A stretch of 9,622 nt of DNA, from the NCBI GenBank assembly GCA_947463755.1, contig CANHUK010000034.1, positions 1 through 9,622 on the forward strand. Direction: 5' to 3'. Under the pieces are notes generated by a model. The model was not told where the DNA came from. It made no database searches and saw only the letters and a list, made by a program, of their open reading frames with translations. Made by a program: the position numbers and the translations under genes. Positions 7,683 to 9,622 of this stretch are shown in pieces; position 1 is the first letter of the stretch; every line of letters starts with the position of its first letter. Source of the stretch: Chitinophagaceae bacterium. Its GTDB lineage: Bacteria > Bacteroidota > Bacteroidia > Chitinophagales > Chitinophagaceae.

Positions 7683-7714
7683 TTGTTTCAAAGCCGGGCA
7701 TTGTCATACCTTTG
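7683..7714 (+). promoter_or_regulatory. Bacteroidota-type promoter for citrate synthase
   Basis: TACCTTTG at 7707-7714 matches the -7 consensus TAnnTTTG of Bacteroidota primary sigma factors at every fixed base. A TTG at 7683-7685 lies 21 bases upstream, inside the accepted -33 spacing range. Transcription would begin near 7720, giving a leader of about 90 nt before ATG 7812. The prediction rests on the consensus only. Confidence 0.6.
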
Positions 7715-7811
7715 AAGGGAGGCAGCAATGTCCTACATATCGGGGTTGTCCGTTATGCCAAGGGTGAATAAAACCGGGCTTCCCTGCGTTCATTCAGTAA
7801 TTCCAACGATC

Positions 7812-9137
7812 ATGGGCATCATCAAGGAAAGGTTCAGGAAGAAGGCGGATGAGGTCTCTGCGGAGATCAAGGAGATCATCAAAACACACGGACACAAGAA
7901 GATCGGAGAGGTCACACTCGCGCAGGTATATCAGGGGATGCGCGGCATCACCGGACTGGTGACGGAAACATCCCTGCTCGATGCGAATGAAGGCATCCGT
8001 TTCCGGGGTTACTCGATCCCGGAACTACAGGCCAGCCTGCCCAAAGTGAAAGGGGGCAGCCAGCCCCTGCCCGAAGGATTGTTCTACCTGATGCTCCTGG
8101 GCACACTGCCGACGGAAGAGGAAGTGAACCACGTGACGTCCACCCTCCAGCGCAGGTCACATGTCCCTAATTACGTTTTTGACACCATCGAATCCCTGCC
8201 GGTGAACGCCCATCCGATGACGCAGTTCGTCGTCGGTATCATGGCACTGCAGACCGAAAGTTCCTTCGCCAAGCGCTATGCCGAGGGGATGTCCAAGAAG
8301 GATTACTGGGATGCCACCTATGACGACTCCCTGGATCTGATCGCCCGACTGCCCCGGATCGCCGCCTATATCTATCGTCGGAAGTATCGCAACGGAGATC
8401 ATATACAGCCCAACGGACTGCTCGACTGGTCTGGCAATTTCGCCCACATGATGGGGTACAATGACGAGTCATTCAAGGAACTGATGCGCTTATATATGAC
8501 GATCCATGCCGACCATGAAGGCGGCAATGTATCGGCCCATACGACCCACCTCGTGGGGTCTGCCCTCAGCGATCCCTTCCTCAGTTTTGCGGCCGGCATG
8601 AACGGTCTGGCAGGTCCCCTGCACGGATTGGCCAACCAAGAAGTGGTCAAATGGATCTTCGAGATGCGCGAGCAACTCGGGGTGGAACTCCCCTCCAATG
8701 AGCAGATCGAACAGTACGTTCGCAAGACCCTCAGTGAAGGGAAGGTGGTACCCGGTTACGGACATGCCGTCCTCCGCAAGACCGACCCACGCTTCACTGC
8801 TCAGATGGAATTCGGTCGCCAGCATATGCCGGATGATGCTTTGGTGAACACAGTATGGCGGATCTATGAAGTCGTGCCGCCGATCCTGAGCTCCCTCGGC
8901 AAGGTGAAGAACCCATGGCCGAATGTGGATGCCCACAGCGGTGCCCTGCTGGTGCATTACGGAATGGTCGAGTACGAGTTCTACACGGTCCTCTTCGGTG
9001 TGAGCCGCGCCCTGGGTGTCCTCGCCAGCCTTTGCTGGGATCGGGCACTGGGCATGCCGTTGGAGCGCCCCAAATCCGTCACCACCGAGCTGGTCAAACT
9101 ATGGTTGGACGGTAAGGATGAGATCTGGGAAGGATAG
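7812..9137 (+). CDS. Citrate synthase, mitochondrial-like type I
   Basis: It condenses oxaloacetate and acetyl-CoA to citrate, the entry step of the TCA cycle. The 441-residue protein resembles the dimeric synthase of animal mitochondria far more than the hexameric GltA of most Gram-negative bacteria. Long shared stretches include DEGIRFRGYSIPE (59-71), TIHADHEGGNVSAHT (230-244), NGLAGPLHGLANQE (264-277) and NPWPNVDAHSG (367-377). The catalytic triad is present as H271, H318 (GYGHAVLRKTDPR) and D373. Oxaloacetate-binding residues are H235, R327 and R399, and R419 (LERPKS) also fits. I chose ATG 7812, where similarity to the family begins (MGIIKERF). An in-frame ATG at 7728, five bases after GGAGG, would add 28 residues; its codons look less like the rest of the gene and it lies very close to the predicted transcription start. 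The gene appears monocistronic, between its own promoter and terminator. Confidence 0.95.
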   Translation: MGIIKERFRKKADEVSAEIKEIIKTHGHKKIGEVTLAQVYQGMRGITGLVTETSLLDANEGIRFRGYSIPELQASLPKVKGGSQPLPEGLFYLMLLGTLPTEEEVNHVTSTLQRRSHVPNYVFDTIESLPVNAHPMTQFVVGIMALQTESSFAKRYAEGMSKKDYWDATYDDSLDLIARLPRIAAYIYRRKYRNGDHIQPNGLLDWSGNFAHMMGYNDESFKELMRLYMTIHADHEGGNVSAHTTHLVGSALSDPFLSFAAGMNGLAGPLHGLANQEVVKWIFEMREQLGVELPSNEQIEQYVRKTLSEGKVVPGYGHAVLRKTDPRFTAQMEFGRQHMPDDALVNTVWRIYEVVPPILSSLGKVKNPWPNVDAHSGALLVHYGMVEYEFYTVLFGVSRALGVLASLCWDRALGMPLERPKSVTTELVKLWLDGKDEIWEG

Positions 9138-9168
9138 GTCGATCCGAAATCAATCGAAAATAATCGAA

Positions 9169-9201
9169 AGCCGGTCTGATGGTCAGACTGGCTTTTTCTT
9201 T
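9169..9201 (+). terminator. Rho-independent terminator of citrate synthase
   Basis: AGCCGGTCTGA (9169-9179) pairs with TCAGACTGGCT (9183-9193) as an 11-bp stem with one G-U pair and a three-base loop. TTTTTCTTT overlaps and follows the stem. It lies 31 bases after the citrate synthase stop. Confidence 0.9.
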
Positions 9202-9312
9202 AATATCTTGATTGTGTGTGAGGCTTTTGCATCTGTTTTTGTGCGAGCGGACAGCCAAAACAAGGTCCTTCGGCCATATTTATTAAAGGTTTCAATTACA
9301 GAGGTCGGCCTC
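9202..9312. other. AT-rich spacer without a recognisable gene
   Basis: This stretch between the terminator and the repeat array is lower in GC than the genes. I find no start with family resemblance and no clear promoter or strong hairpin in it. Together with the array that follows, it makes about 420 bases without a gene. Confidence 0.6.
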
Positions 9313-9622
9313 AGGATGACAGCGTGGAGATGCTGTTTGAAAAAAAGGCAAGGTTCCTCGCTCCGCTCGGAATGACACCGCGGGGAGTACATTTTATTTG
9401 AAATATAAACAGAGGATGACAGCGTGGAGATGCTGTTTGTAAAAAGGCAAGTTTCCTCGCTCCGCTCGGAATGACACCGCGGGGAGTACACTTTATTTGA
9501 AAAACAAACAGAGGATGACAGCGTGGAGATGCTGTTTGAAAAAAAGGCAAGTTTCCTCGCTCCGCTCGGAATGACACCGCGGGGAGTGCACTTTATTTGA
9601 AAAACAAACAGAGGATAACAGC
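9313..9622. repeat. Tandem array of a 100-bp unit, open at the right edge
   Basis: Three full copies begin at 9313, 9413 and 9512, and a fourth begins at 9612 and is cut by the window end. Each copy starts AGGATGACAGCGTGGAGATG, passes an A-run of variable length, then TTCCTCGCTCCGCTCGGAAT, GACACCGCGGGGAGT and an AT-rich end. The second part, read on the minus strand (GTCATTCCGAGCGGAGCGAG), is of the kind widely dispersed between genes in Bacteroidota; translated, it gives the familiar spurious peptide CHSERSEE. The copies are nearly identical apart from the A-rich spacers. ACAGC and GCTGT in each copy can form a 5-bp hairpin with an 8-base loop. Minus-strand open frames across the array are by-products of the repeat. 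Confidence 0.92.

Noticed and set aside
9183..9577. Minus-strand open frames of 88 and 102 residues with repeated CHSERSEE segments
   Set aside because: They are translations of the 100-bp repeat in different frames, with no start signal or family resemblance; this is a well-known spurious annotation.
9313..9622. Possible CRISPR or insertion-sequence remnant at the right edge
   Set aside because: Spacers are near-identical between copies rather than unique, and there is no transposase frame or terminal inverted repeat.

Overview
The window reads as chromosomal DNA from a member of the Bacteroidota with fairly high GC. The evidence is the gene set (an RsmG of the Bacteroidota type, Tgt beside an LptF/LptG permease, a secreted M1 peptidase), weak or absent Shine-Dalgarno sites before most genes, and a perfect TAnnTTTG -7 promoter box upstream of the citrate synthase gene. 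The species cannot be named from this sequence.

Layout. Positions 1-58 probably hold the arginine-rich tail of a gene cut by the window edge. Three plus-strand genes follow: a geranylgeranyl-reductase-family flavoprotein (58-1320), a membrane-anchored family 2 glycosyltransferase (1369-2487), and rsmG (2457-3104), which overlaps the glycosyltransferase by 31 nt. Positions 3105-3356 hold no gene but contain an array of about seven 18-bp repeats and a hairpin that looks like a two-way terminator. Two minus-strand genes follow: an exported M1 metallopeptidase (3357-5276) and, upstream of it, tgt (5352-6491). An LptF/LptG-type permease (6571-7653) diverges from tgt. A citrate synthase of the mitochondrial (type I) class (7812-9137) comes next, behind a good Bacteroidota promoter and ahead of a clear rho-independent terminator. 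From about 9202 there is no credible gene. The last 310 bases are a tandem array of a 100-bp unit that runs off the right edge.

How the genes fit together. They are mostly housekeeping: ribosome modification (rsmG), tRNA queuosine modification (tgt), lipopolysaccharide export (LptF/G) and entry to the TCA cycle (citrate synthase). The flavoprotein and glycosyltransferase suggest isoprenoid or glycolipid chemistry, but no substrate can be read. I see no defence system, mobile element, CRISPR array, tRNA or rRNA. The features most worth a second look are the two unrelated tandem arrays, the loss of most zinc ligands in Tgt, the mitochondrial-like citrate synthase, and a palindrome three bases from the peptidase start codon. 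I do not claim that a new multi-gene system is present.
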